Positions 5,821 to 13,007 of a stretch of 14,881 nucleotides of DNA are shown piece by piece. Position 1 is the stretch's first letter. Every line of letters begins with the position of its first letter. Location of the stretch: the NCBI GenBank assembly GCA_002869465.1, contig PKSW01000316.1, positions 1 to 14,881 on the forward strand. Direction: 5' to 3'. Made by a program: the position numbers and the translations under genes. The DNA is from Marinilabiliales bacterium (GTDB lineage: Bacteria > Bacteroidota > Bacteroidia > Bacteroidales > F082). The notes under the pieces are model-generated. The model did no database searches. It saw only the letters and a program-made list of their open reading frames with translations, and was not told where the DNA came from.

Positions 5821-8085
5821 TCAGGTGATGATTTTTAGTTTGGCAAAGCGTAACAAAAGGTTCTTTTTACCAACACCATTAAAGTAAACGGTGGCTTTCA
5901 TATTGGCCCCATTACCTTCTACCGCCATCACTTTTCCCAGCCCAAAATTCGGATGTTCTACCTGCATTCCGGTCTGAAGGGCTGCAGTATCCGATGCATC
6001 AAAATGTGTTTCTTCACTTGTAGAGTGGGTTTTCTTTACTGAAGTAAAACCAGGTCCAGGTTTTGATGACGTTGTTTTTGGTTGCGATCTAAAATTGGGC
6101 ATCGAAACCTTTTTCGGTTTATCAAGCAGCTTTTCGTCAATTTCTTCTAAAAAGCGGCTGGGTTCGGTGATGGTAAATTGCCCCCACCTATACCTGCTTT
6201 CGGCATGTGATAGTGTGACTTTTTCCATAGCACGAGTCAGGGCCACATAAAACAGGCGGCGTTCTTCTTCCAAATCGGTTCGGGTACTGATCGACTGAAT
6301 GGAAGGAAAGAGATTTTCTTCAAGCCCAACAATGAAAACATGCGGAAACTCCAGTCCTTTGGCAGCATGTATGGTCATCAAGGCTACTTTGTCATTATCC
6401 TCTTCTTCATTATCTGCATCGGTGAGTAGTGCCACGTCCTGCATAAACTCTTCCAGTGTTCCCTGGCTGGCCAGGTCGCCTTCGTTGCTTTCTGCACCAG
6501 CTTCTGCAAACTCTTTAATGGCATTTAACAGTTCTTCAATATTCTCAACTCTGCTGATACCTTCCGGAGTATCTTCTTCACGGTATAATTTTAATAATCC
6601 TGATGAAACAGCAATATGTTTAGCAGCTTCGTAAGCATCTTTTTTCTTTAATTCCGCTTTAAAACTTTTTATCATTGTAGCAAAATCTTCCACCCTTTTA
6701 ATAATTCCCGAATTAACGCCTATTTTGTATTTGCTCAGGTTGGTGATGATCTCCCAAAGGTTGACATTATTTTCATCGGCAGCTACTACCATTTTTTCGA
6801 TACTCGTTTTTCCGATCCCCCTGGCCGGAAAGTTAATGATGCGCTGCAAGGCATCTTCATCATTCTGATTGATGGTGAGGCGAAAATAACCCAGCAAATC
6901 TTTTATTTCTTTGCGATGATAAAAAGACAGCCCGCCATAAATCCGGTAGGGAATATTGCGTTTCCGCAAGGCTTCTTCTATAGAACGCGACTGAGCATTG
7001 GTTCTGTACAAAACTGCAAAAGAACTGTTCGGGAGTTGGTGGTTCATTTTTTCCTCGAAGATCGCGTTGGCCACCATCTGGCCTTCTTCGTTATCGCTTG
7101 TAGCTTTTATAAATCCAATCTTATGTCCCGAGTCATTTTCAGTCCAGACCTTTTTATGGATCTGGTCTTTATTGATGGCAATTACATGATTGGCAGCTTC
7201 CACTATGTTTTTGGTGGAACGGTAATTTTGCTCCAGTTTGAATAGTTTGAAATCTGGGTAATCGTTTTTAAAGTTCAAAATATTCGCGATATTGGCACCC
7301 CGGAAACCGTAAATGCTCTGTGCATCATCACCTACCACGCAGATATTTTCGGTATTGGCCGCTAGTTTCTGGATGATGAGGTATTGCGCATGGTTGGTGT
7401 CCTGGTACTCGTCCACAAGTATGTGTTTGAATTTAAGTTGGTATTTATAAAGAACATCAGCAAAATCCCTGAAGAGTATATAGGTGTTGAACAGCAGATC
7501 ATCAAAATCCATGGCATCTGCTCTTTTTAACCTGGCCGTATAACTGTTGTATATTTCTTTGATCAGCGGTTTTCTCGCGCTTTCATCGGCAGCAATAATT
7601 TCTGGATTGTTGGCATAGTCTTCCGTATTGATCAAACTTGACTTGGCCATGGAGATGCGGTGTGCGACAAAACTCGGAGAATAGAGTTTGGGATCCAGTT
7701 TCTTCTCGTTAATGATCTGCCGGATCAGACGTTTGCTGTCGTCCGAATCATAAATGGTAAAGTTGGATGGATAGCCCAAATGATGGCCGTCAATGCGCAG
7801 AATTTTAGCGAAAATTGAGTGAAAAGTACCCATCCATACATTTCGTCCTTCCGTATCGCCTATTAGCCTGATCACCCGTTCTTTCATCTCTCGGGCGGCT
7901 TTATTTGTAAAGGTAAGGGCTAGAATATTGAAAGGGTCAACTCCCTGTCGAAGTAGGTAGGCAATTTTATAGGTAAGCACACGTGTTTTCCCCGAACCTG
8001 CTCCGGCAATCACCATCATGGGGCCATCGCAATGGATAACCGCATTATTTTGTTCTGTGTTCAGTTCTTTTAAAAAATCACTCAT
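5821..8085 (-). CDS. pcrA: ATP-dependent 3'-5' DNA helicase, UvrD/PcrA type
   Basis: This superfamily 1A helicase acts in nucleotide excision and mismatch repair and in clearing recombinase or stalled polymerase from DNA. The 754-residue protein has all SF1A motifs: Q motif LNTEQNNAV (8-16), Walker A AGAGSGKT (27-34), motif Ia LTFTNKAAREM (57-67), Walker B DEYQDTN (225-231), motif III VGDDAQSIYGFRGA (251-264), motif IV QNYRS (286-290), motif V VALMTIHAAKGLEF (567-580) and motif VI EERRLFYVALTRA (607-619). After a linker of about 50 residues, the C-terminal segment GMQVEHPNFGLGKVM...AKLKII (706-753) is the Tudor-like domain by which PcrA/UvrD binds RNA polymerase. UvrD and PcrA are not separable by sequence alone here. 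The gene is divergent from the glycosyltransferase gene. Confidence 0.96.
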   Translation of the reverse strand: MSDFLKELNTEQNNAVIHCDGPMMVIAGAGSGKTRVLTYKIAYLLRQGVDPFNILALTFTNKAAREMKERVIRLIGDTEGRNVWMGTFHSIFAKILRIDGHHLGYPSNFTIYDSDDSKRLIRQIINEKKLDPKLYSPSFVAHRISMAKSSLINTEDYANNPEIIAADESARKPLIKEIYNSYTARLKRADAMDFDDLLFNTYILFRDFADVLYKYQLKFKHILVDEYQDTNHAQYLIIQKLAANTENICVVGDDAQSIYGFRGANIANILNFKNDYPDFKLFKLEQNYRSTKNIVEAANHVIAINKDQIHKKVWTENDSGHKIGFIKATSDNEEGQMVANAIFEEKMNHQLPNSSFAVLYRTNAQSRSIEEALRKRNIPYRIYGGLSFYHRKEIKDLLGYFRLTINQNDEDALQRIINFPARGIGKTSIEKMVVAADENNVNLWEIITNLSKYKIGVNSGIIKRVEDFATMIKSFKAELKKKDAYEAAKHIAVSSGLLKLYREEDTPEGISRVENIEELLNAIKEFAEAGAESNEGDLASQGTLEEFMQDVALLTDADNEEEDNDKVALMTIHAAKGLEFPHVFIVGLEENLFPSIQSISTRTDLEEERRLFYVALTRAMEKVTLSHAESRYRWGQFTITEPSRFLEEIDEKLLDKPKKVSMPNFRSQPKTTSSKPGPGFTSVKKTHSTSEETHFDASDTAALQTGMQVEHPNFGLGKVMAVEGNGANMKATVYFNGVGKKNLLLRFAKLKIIT

Positions 8086-8104
8086 GTGTACTTAAAATCT
8101 GCGG

Positions 8105-8112
8105 CAAAAATA
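8105..8112 (-). promoter_or_regulatory. -7 box for pcrA
   Basis: The minus strand reads TATTTTTG, a perfect TAnnTTTG match, 19 bases before the pcrA ATG. The expected transcript start leaves a leader of about 15 nt. A TTG lies upstream but with only 14 bases between, so the -33 is weak. Confidence 0.55.
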
Positions 8113-8135
8113 CCGTAATTATCTTTCAACGTTGA

Positions 8136-8143
8136 TAGATTTG
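8136..8143 (+). promoter_or_regulatory. -7 box for the glycosyltransferase gene
   Basis: TAGATTTG matches TAnnTTTG exactly and would start a transcript near 8148, leaving about 40 nt before the chosen ATG at 8189. A second perfect match, TAATTTTG (8173-8180), would start a transcript only a few bases before 8189, almost leaderless. Neither has a good -33. The -7 box of the divergent pcrA gene lies only 23 bp away. Confidence 0.45.
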
Positions 8144-8188
8144 AGAATGGTTTTTAACAAAACATTTTTCGGTAATTTTGGATCAAAT

Positions 8189-10117
8189 ATGAAGCACTTT
8201 ATATACAGAAGTCATACGGGGCTGTTGTTGTTTTTCATCATACTTGCAGGCACTTTACTGAGGTTCTGGCACTTTCAGGATATCCCTTTTACCTTCGACG
8301 AGTTAAGCGCCATGAGCCGGACGCAGTTTGATTCATTTCGTGACTTGATCCGGGTCGGAGTGGTTGAAAAAGATTCTCACCCCGCTGGAATTCAGGTATT
8401 CCTGTATTATTGGTCGATGTTGTTCGGCGAAAGCGAAATGGTGATAAAGCTTCCATTTCTGTTGGCAGGTGTTGCCTCAATTTATTTAGCTTACCGTATC
8501 GGTGAAATATGGTTTGGCAAAACGGTGGGAATTCTGACAGCTACCTATTTGAGCAGCCTGCAACTTTTTGTAATGTACAGTCAGATGGCCCGACCTTATG
8601 TTAGCGGTTTGTTTTTTACATTATTTGCAGTGTTATTTTGGAGTAAATATTTTTTCAGGTCGTTCAAAATCAAGTTTTTAGCTGGATTTGTTGTTTTTTC
8701 AGCACTGGCTGCTTACAATCATTATTTCAGTTTATTGTTCGTCACTGTCTTGGGCATCTCGGGACTTTTCTTAGTACAACGCAAAAACCTTTTAGTCTAT
8801 TTCATGAGTGGCCTGGCCATTTTGATTTTGTACATCCCACACTTGTCCGTCATTTTTGCGCAGGCCGAAAAAGGTACTATTGGTGGCTGGCTTAGCGAAC
8901 CCGGACCTTATTTTTTATTGGAATTCAGCTATTGGTTGTTTCATCAATCTTTGATTCCTATCATGGTTTTTGTATTGATTATTGCCATTGGTTTCTTTAT
9001 GAAGAAGACTTCTCTAAAAATGTCTTTGCTATCCAAGAAAAGATGGTTGCTTTTATTGTGGTTGCTTCCGGCACCTGTTTTCGGATATATTTATTCATAC
9101 ACAAAGGAACCCATCCTGCAATATTCCCTGCTCATCTTTACAACGCCTTATTTATTTTTATTGTTGTTTTCTTTTGTGGGCGAGTGGAAAATGAAACCAT
9201 TGGTTACTGCAGTGATATTGATATGGGCAGTAAACATTTCAACCCTCGTGGCAGGACAGCATTATTATCAACATTTCTACAGGCAGCCTTTTAATCAAAT
9301 GGTGAAAAATGCTGTTGCTTTAGAAGCAGATTATGAGGAGGAAGTTTTTATCATCAGTGATTATATACCTTATTATACAGAGTACTATTTCAGGAAATAC
9401 GATCAGGAACTCCCGTTTTATACCACCCGTAATAAGGATGTTTCCATTCTCGACTTTAAAAAGATGCTTTTGGGGATCGATCAGGATATAGTGATCACAT
9501 CAGGATTGGATGATATATACTTCCAGTTGATTTTAGAACAGTTTCCATATTGGGAGGAATTTGAAACCGGGTTTACTTATGAGCAATATGTCTTTTCAAA
9601 AAATAACTTGAATATACATACGGCGCCTGGAAGAACGTCCATTACTGAAACTACTTTTGATAAGAATGATTATGATTGGCAATACAGTGAAGATCATATG
9701 GTAACAGATACATCTTCAGGTGATCATTTTTATTTGATGACGGCAGAAGAGACATATGGGCCTAAAATTGAAATTCCGCTGAGTGAGCTGATGGATGACA
9801 TATATCAAATTATCGATATGGAAGTGGAAATAGTGGGCGCAGATGCAAACCTGAATGCTGTTATTGTGGGGGAAATTAAAAAAGGTGAAGAATTGGTACA
9901 TTGGCAAGGCTCCGACTTTTCAGTATTTGGTATTGAAACCGGCAAACGCCAAAAGATATTTCTCACCATGGATATCCAAAAGGCCATGTCAAATAAAAAC
10001 AAGATCGATGATCAAATCCTTAGGTTTTATATCTGGAACCGGGGCAAACAGCAGTTTGCAATACCGCATATTAAAATATTCATGAGGCCGGGGAATCCTG
10101 CAAGGTACAGGCTTTAA
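8189..10117 (+). CDS. GT-C family membrane glycosyltransferase (GT39/ArnT-like)
   Basis: This looks like an integral-membrane glycosyltransferase that moves a sugar from a polyprenyl-phosphate carrier to an acceptor on the outer face of the inner membrane. I count about ten membrane helices from residue 10 to 356. The first loop has the acidic pair in DIPFTFDELS (Asp37-Glu38), the usual catalytic position of GT-C enzymes, followed by DSHPAG (62-67), similar to the HPP motif of the PMT/ArnT group. Residues 357-642 are soluble: an alpha/beta-looking part up to about 470, then a beta-rich segment (505-642) resembling a beta-sandwich. Start choice is uncertain: in-frame ATG at 8147 and TTG at 8132 would add 14 or 19 residues, but a -7 box overlaps that stretch, and 8189 places the basic residues just before the first helix. 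The acceptor is unknown and no glycan genes adjoin it. Confidence 0.8.
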   Translation: MKHFIYRSHTGLLLFFIILAGTLLRFWHFQDIPFTFDELSAMSRTQFDSFRDLIRVGVVEKDSHPAGIQVFLYYWSMLFGESEMVIKLPFLLAGVASIYLAYRIGEIWFGKTVGILTATYLSSLQLFVMYSQMARPYVSGLFFTLFAVLFWSKYFFRSFKIKFLAGFVVFSALAAYNHYFSLLFVTVLGISGLFLVQRKNLLVYFMSGLAILILYIPHLSVIFAQAEKGTIGGWLSEPGPYFLLEFSYWLFHQSLIPIMVFVLIIAIGFFMKKTSLKMSLLSKKRWLLLLWLLPAPVFGYIYSYTKEPILQYSLLIFTTPYLFLLLFSFVGEWKMKPLVTAVILIWAVNISTLVAGQHYYQHFYRQPFNQMVKNAVALEADYEEEVFIISDYIPYYTEYYFRKYDQELPFYTTRNKDVSILDFKKMLLGIDQDIVITSGLDDIYFQLILEQFPYWEEFETGFTYEQYVFSKNNLNIHTAPGRTSITETTFDKNDYDWQYSEDHMVTDTSSGDHFYLMTAEETYGPKIEIPLSELMDDIYQIIDMEVEIVGADANLNAVIVGEIKKGEELVHWQGSDFSVFGIETGKRQKIFLTMDIQKAMSNKNKIDDQILRFYIWNRGKQQFAIPHIKIFMRPGNPARYRL

Positions 10118-11643
10118 TGTGCCAATTCACCCGGGTAATACATGGGCGCCCCGGGCCCTAACGGGAATCCGAAATATACCCAAATCACCAGCAGTATCGA
10201 CCATAAAATAAAGAATACAAATGTATAAGGGAGCATCGTGGATATAATGGTTCCGATACTTGCTTTTTGATCGTACTTCTGGAAAAAAGCGATGATCAGT
10301 GCAAAAAAGCTCATCATCGGTGAAATCAGATTGGTGACGCTGTCACCTATTCTATAGACTACCTGTGAAAGTTCAGGAGAATAACCGAGTTCCATGAACA
10401 ACGGAATAAAAACAGGTGCCATAATGGCCCACTTTGCCGAAGCACTTCCCATCGCCATATTGATGGTCCCCGCCAGAATGATAAACAATAATAACAAGGG
10501 GATGGTGCCAATATTTATGCTTTGTAAAAAAATAGCTCCATTAATGGCCAATATTTCGCCTAAATGACTCCATTTAAAATAGGCGACAAACTGCGCTGCA
10601 AAAAATACAAGTACAATATAAGCGGCCAGTGTTTTAATAGCACCGCTCATTCCGTTAATAATGTCATTATCCGATTTAAATTTTCCTGAAGCAATACCGT
10701 AGGCAATCCCACTGGCCGCTGAAAAAATAAAAAGCAGGGCAATCACTCCTTTTATAACGGGCGATTTTAAAACACTCTCGCCGGCAATCCGCAACAGGCC
10801 ATTTTCGGGGAGGGTGCCCGCAAGCACCAGCAGGGTAAGCACCAGGGTTACGATACCAGCCCATAAAAGCCCTTTCTTTTCTTTTTTGTCCAGTTTTTTT
10901 ATCTCTTCCGGTTTTTCGGCTCCGGTATATGCTCCCAGTCGTGGAGCTACAATCTTCTCAGTAACAAAAGTGCCTGCAAAAGCGATCAGGAAAGTAGAAA
11001 CCACCATAAAATAATAGTTGGCGGTTGGATTCACTTCATACACCGGATCGATAATTCGGGCTGCTTCCTGCGAAAGACCGGCAAGAAGTGGGTCGATAGT
11101 TCCCAGGATTAGGTTGGCACTAAATCCCCCCGATACACCCGCGAAGGCAGCAGCCATACCCACCAAAGGGTTTCGCCCGAGAGACAGAAATATGGTGCCT
11201 GCCAGTGGAATCAACAGCACATAACCGATGTCGCTGGCCGTATTACTGATCACCCCTGCAAAAACAAGTACAAAAGTCATGAGACGCTCAGGTGCCGACA
11301 ATACCAGCAACCTGATGATGGCACCTATCAATCCGCTGCTTTCGGCAATACCGATACCCAACATGGCTACGATCACAATACCAAGTGGTGCAAAATCAGT
11401 AAAATTCCTGACCATCTCCAGCATGATGCGGTGTAAGCCTTCTTTGGATAATAGATTCACTGGGTTGATGGCTTCCCCGGTACTGGGATGAACAGCTGTC
11501 CAATCGAAATACCAGGCAATGCCCGAAAGAAAAAGAACAGACACCGCGAATAATGCAAACAGGGTGGCCGGGTTGGGTAAAGCATTACCAACGGTTTCGG
11601 TAATATTTAAAAAACGGTCGAATATGTTGAATTTTTTGCGCAT
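10114..11643 (-). CDS. AbgT family transporter
   Basis: This inner-membrane transporter belongs to the AbgT family, whose members import p-aminobenzoyl-glutamate (E. coli AbgT) or export sulfonamides and PABA (YdaH, MtrF). At 509 residues it is full length. Family hallmarks are NTASDIGYVLLIPL (134-147), the first hairpin SGGFSANLILGTIDP (171-185), and the second hairpin NMAMGSASAKWAIMAP (395-410) followed by YRIGDSVTNLISP (430-442). Residues Asp184, Asn395, Trp405, Pro423, Arg431 and Asp434 align, at a near-constant offset of 4-5, with those I recall as functional in YdaH. A cytoplasmic charged loop lies at 242-257. Direction of transport cannot be told. The gene is convergent with the glycosyltransferase; the stop codons overlap. 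A perfect -7 box lies 34 bp upstream. Confidence 0.93.
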   Translation of the reverse strand: MRKKFNIFDRFLNITETVGNALPNPATLFALFAVSVLFLSGIAWYFDWTAVHPSTGEAINPVNLLSKEGLHRIMLEMVRNFTDFAPLGIVIVAMLGIGIAESSGLIGAIIRLLVLSAPERLMTFVLVFAGVISNTASDIGYVLLIPLAGTIFLSLGRNPLVGMAAAFAGVSGGFSANLILGTIDPLLAGLSQEAARIIDPVYEVNPTANYYFMVVSTFLIAFAGTFVTEKIVAPRLGAYTGAEKPEEIKKLDKKEKKGLLWAGIVTLVLTLLVLAGTLPENGLLRIAGESVLKSPVIKGVIALLFIFSAASGIAYGIASGKFKSDNDIINGMSGAIKTLAAYIVLVFFAAQFVAYFKWSHLGEILAINGAIFLQSINIGTIPLLLLFIILAGTINMAMGSASAKWAIMAPVFIPLFMELGYSPELSQVVYRIGDSVTNLISPMMSFFALIIAFFQKYDQKASIGTIISTMLPYTFVFFILWSILLVIWVYFGFPLGPGAPMYYPGELAH

Positions 11644-11677
11644 ATGATATTCTGATGATTCGTAATAAGAAAGTCGC

Positions 11678-11685
11678 CAAAGATA
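11678..11685 (-). promoter_or_regulatory. -7 box for the AbgT-family gene
   Basis: The minus strand reads TATCTTTG, a perfect TAnnTTTG match, 34 bases before the ATG. There is no TTG at the normal -33 distance, only a T-run. Confidence 0.55.
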
Positions 11686-11709
11686 TAATTTTCTAAAAAA
11701 GTTTAAAAA

Positions 11710-11878
11710 TGATGATTTATTACCCTCCGATAAGCCGGGGTTGTGATTATGTTAAAAATTAAATGCTATGAATAGTTAGGAATTTTTGACTTGTATGGAC
11801 CTTTTGCATGTTCATAAACCTTAATTATCCTGCGAAAGCTTCAAATTGCAAAAAAATAAAAATATTTTCAAATCACCT
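11710..11878. other. AT-rich spacer between AbgT gene and str promoter
   Basis: I find no open frame with conserved character, no RNA gene and no good terminator here. A small GC-rich patch (11724-11741) contains short C and G runs that pair poorly. The segment separates two divergent transcription units. Confidence 0.5.
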
Positions 11879-11879
11879 C

Positions 11880-11909
11880 TTGGTTTTTAAAAAAATGTTC
11901 TTACCTTTG
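11880..11909 (+). promoter_or_regulatory. Promoter of the rpsL-rpsG-fusA operon
   Basis: TTG (11880-11882), a 19-base spacer and TACCTTTG (11902-11909) match the Bacteroidota housekeeping promoter exactly in both boxes and spacing. Transcription should start near 11914-11916, about 200 nt before rpsL. This is the best promoter in the window. Confidence 0.9.
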
Positions 11910-11914
11910 CAGCC

Positions 11915-12115
11915 CGTTTTAGCAGAGTAATATAAAACCTTCTAAAACAGTTGTATATAAAGGAACCTGACAAGGTCAAACAATATAGGTTCTTTCGCAA
12001 CATGATGAAAACAAGAATCATTTTGCGGTGTTTGTTCTCAAAAAGAATAACCTTCCCTTGTCAGATTTCCAGCATTTACAACAAAAAACAGGATTTAAGT
12101 TTTAATAATAATAAC
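11915..12115 (+). promoter_or_regulatory. Structured 5' leader of the str operon (candidate cis-regulatory RNA)
   Basis: The roughly 200-nt untranslated leader carries several exact inverted repeats. A 7-bp stem GTTTTAG/CTAAAAC (11916-11922 with 11942-11948) opens it. A 9-bp stem CTGACAAGG/CCTTGTCAG (11967-11975 with 12056-12064) encloses a 9-bp bulged stem (11987-11995 with 12042-12045 and 12049-12053), which stacks directly on a hairpin of ten pairs with one mismatch (11996-12006 with 12017-12027, 10-nt loop). An alternative hairpin, AAAGGAACCT with AGGTTCTTT (11959-11968 with 11987-11995), excludes two of these stems. The last 50 nt before rpsL are AT-rich and unpaired. No known riboswitch class is recognised; autoregulation by S12 or S7 is a guess. 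Confidence 0.55.
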
Positions 12116-12490
12116 ATGCCAACTATACAGCAGTTAGTTAGAAAAGGACGTACAAAACTTGTTGACCAGAGCAAATCAAAAGCACTGGATGCATGCCCGC
12201 AACGTCGCGGTGTTTGTGTGAGAGTTTATACCACTACCCCTAAAAAACCTAACTCGGCTATGCGTAAAGTAGCCAGGGTCAGACTTACAAATGGTAAAGA
12301 GGTGAATGCTTACATCCCCGGCGAAGGACATAATTTGCAGGAACACTCCATCGTAATGATCCGTGGGGGTCGTGTAAAAGATTTACCAGGTGTTCGTTAC
12401 CACATCATCCGTGGCGCACTCGATACGTCAGGGGTTGAAGGACGCACACAACGCAGGTCAAAATATGGTACAAAACGACCAAAGAAATAA
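12116..12490 (+). CDS. rpsL: Small ribosomal subunit protein uS12
   Basis: S12 sits at the decoding centre of the 30S subunit and contributes to tRNA selection. The 124-residue product starts with the near-universal MPTIQQLVRKGR, which fixes the start at 12116 although the frame is open upstream to 11951. The decoding loops are intact: TTPKKPNSA (40-48) and GGRVKDLPGVRYH (84-96), including Asp89, the usual methylthiolation site. Lys43 and Lys88, where streptomycin-resistance changes occur in other bacteria, are wild type. It heads rpsL-rpsG-fusA behind the strong promoter and leader. There is no Shine-Dalgarno sequence; the start is preceded by TTTTAATAATAATAAC, normal for Bacteroidota ribosomal protein genes. 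Confidence 0.98.
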   Translation: MPTIQQLVRKGRTKLVDQSKSKALDACPQRRGVCVRVYTTTPKKPNSAMRKVARVRLTNGKEVNAYIPGEGHNLQEHSIVMIRGGRVKDLPGVRYHIIRGALDTSGVEGRTQRRSKYGTKRPKK

Positions 12491-12519
12491 GAGGTAAAAA
12501 ATTATAAGCTTTATATATA

Positions 12520-12987
12520 ATGAGAAAAGCAAAACCAAAAAAACGTATTATTCTTCCTGATCCAAAATTCAATGATGTTTTGGTGACTAAGTTTGTGAAC
12601 AACATGATGTTGCAAGGGAAGAAAAGTACCGCTTACAGAATTTTTTATGAAGCAATGGAAGTTGTTGCGGCCAAAACAAGTGAAGATCCTGTAGAGGTAT
12701 GGAAAAAAGCACTGGCTAACGTAACACCGGCTGTGGAAGTAAGAAGCCGTAGAATTGGTGGTGCAACATTTCAAATTCCTTCAGAAATCCGCGCCGGACG
12801 TAAAACTTCGATCGGTATGAAAAACCTGATCGGTTTCTCACGTAAACGCCATGAGAAAAGCATGGGGCAAAAATTGGCTGGTGAAATTTTAGCAGCCTAT
12901 AAAGAAGAAGGTGCCGCTTTCAAAAAGAAAGAAGATACACACCGCATGGCTGAAGCGAATAAAGCATTCTCACATTTCAGATTTTAA
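12520..12987 (+). CDS. rpsG: Small ribosomal subunit protein uS7
   Basis: S7 nucleates assembly of the 30S head by binding the 3' major domain of 16S rRNA and contacts E-site tRNA. The 155-residue length fits the family. Conserved features are the N-terminal MRKAKPKKR and PDPKF (13-18 region), the rRNA-contacting VEVRSRRIGGATFQIP, and the C-terminal HRMAEANKAFSHFRF. It follows rpsL after 29 bp and precedes fusA by 20 bp, so all three are cotranscribed. In E. coli S7 represses its own operon at the rpsL-rpsG junction; here that junction is too short (29 nt) for a comparable structure, which makes the operon leader the more likely control site. No Shine-Dalgarno sequence at proper distance. Confidence 0.97.
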   Translation: MRKAKPKKRIILPDPKFNDVLVTKFVNNMMLQGKKSTAYRIFYEAMEVVAAKTSEDPVEVWKKALANVTPAVEVRSRRIGGATFQIPSEIRAGRKTSIGMKNLIGFSRKRHEKSMGQKLAGEILAAYKEEGAAFKKKEDTHRMAEANKAFSHFRF

Positions 12988-13007
12988 TACACGCTGAGAA
13001 CTACAAA

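Noticed and set aside
5780..5823. Terminator after pcrA from ATAATGA/TCATTAT
   Set aside because: Only a 7-bp AT-rich stem with a long loop, overlapping the stop codon; too weak to call.
6299..6634. Plus-strand Ser-rich 111-codon open frame
   Set aside because: It lies wholly antisense to pcrA motifs, has low-complexity composition and no promoter or start context; it is a shadow of the helicase.
11724..11741. GC-rich patch as terminator hairpin
   Set aside because: C and G runs pair for only about four bases with a wobble, and no U-tract follows on either strand.
11951..12115. Long S12 form starting at TTG 11951 or ATG 12002 as the main product
   Set aside because: The N-terminus MPTIQQLVRKGR at 12116 is nearly universal in S12; the upstream stretch has no family match and coincides with a structured leader.
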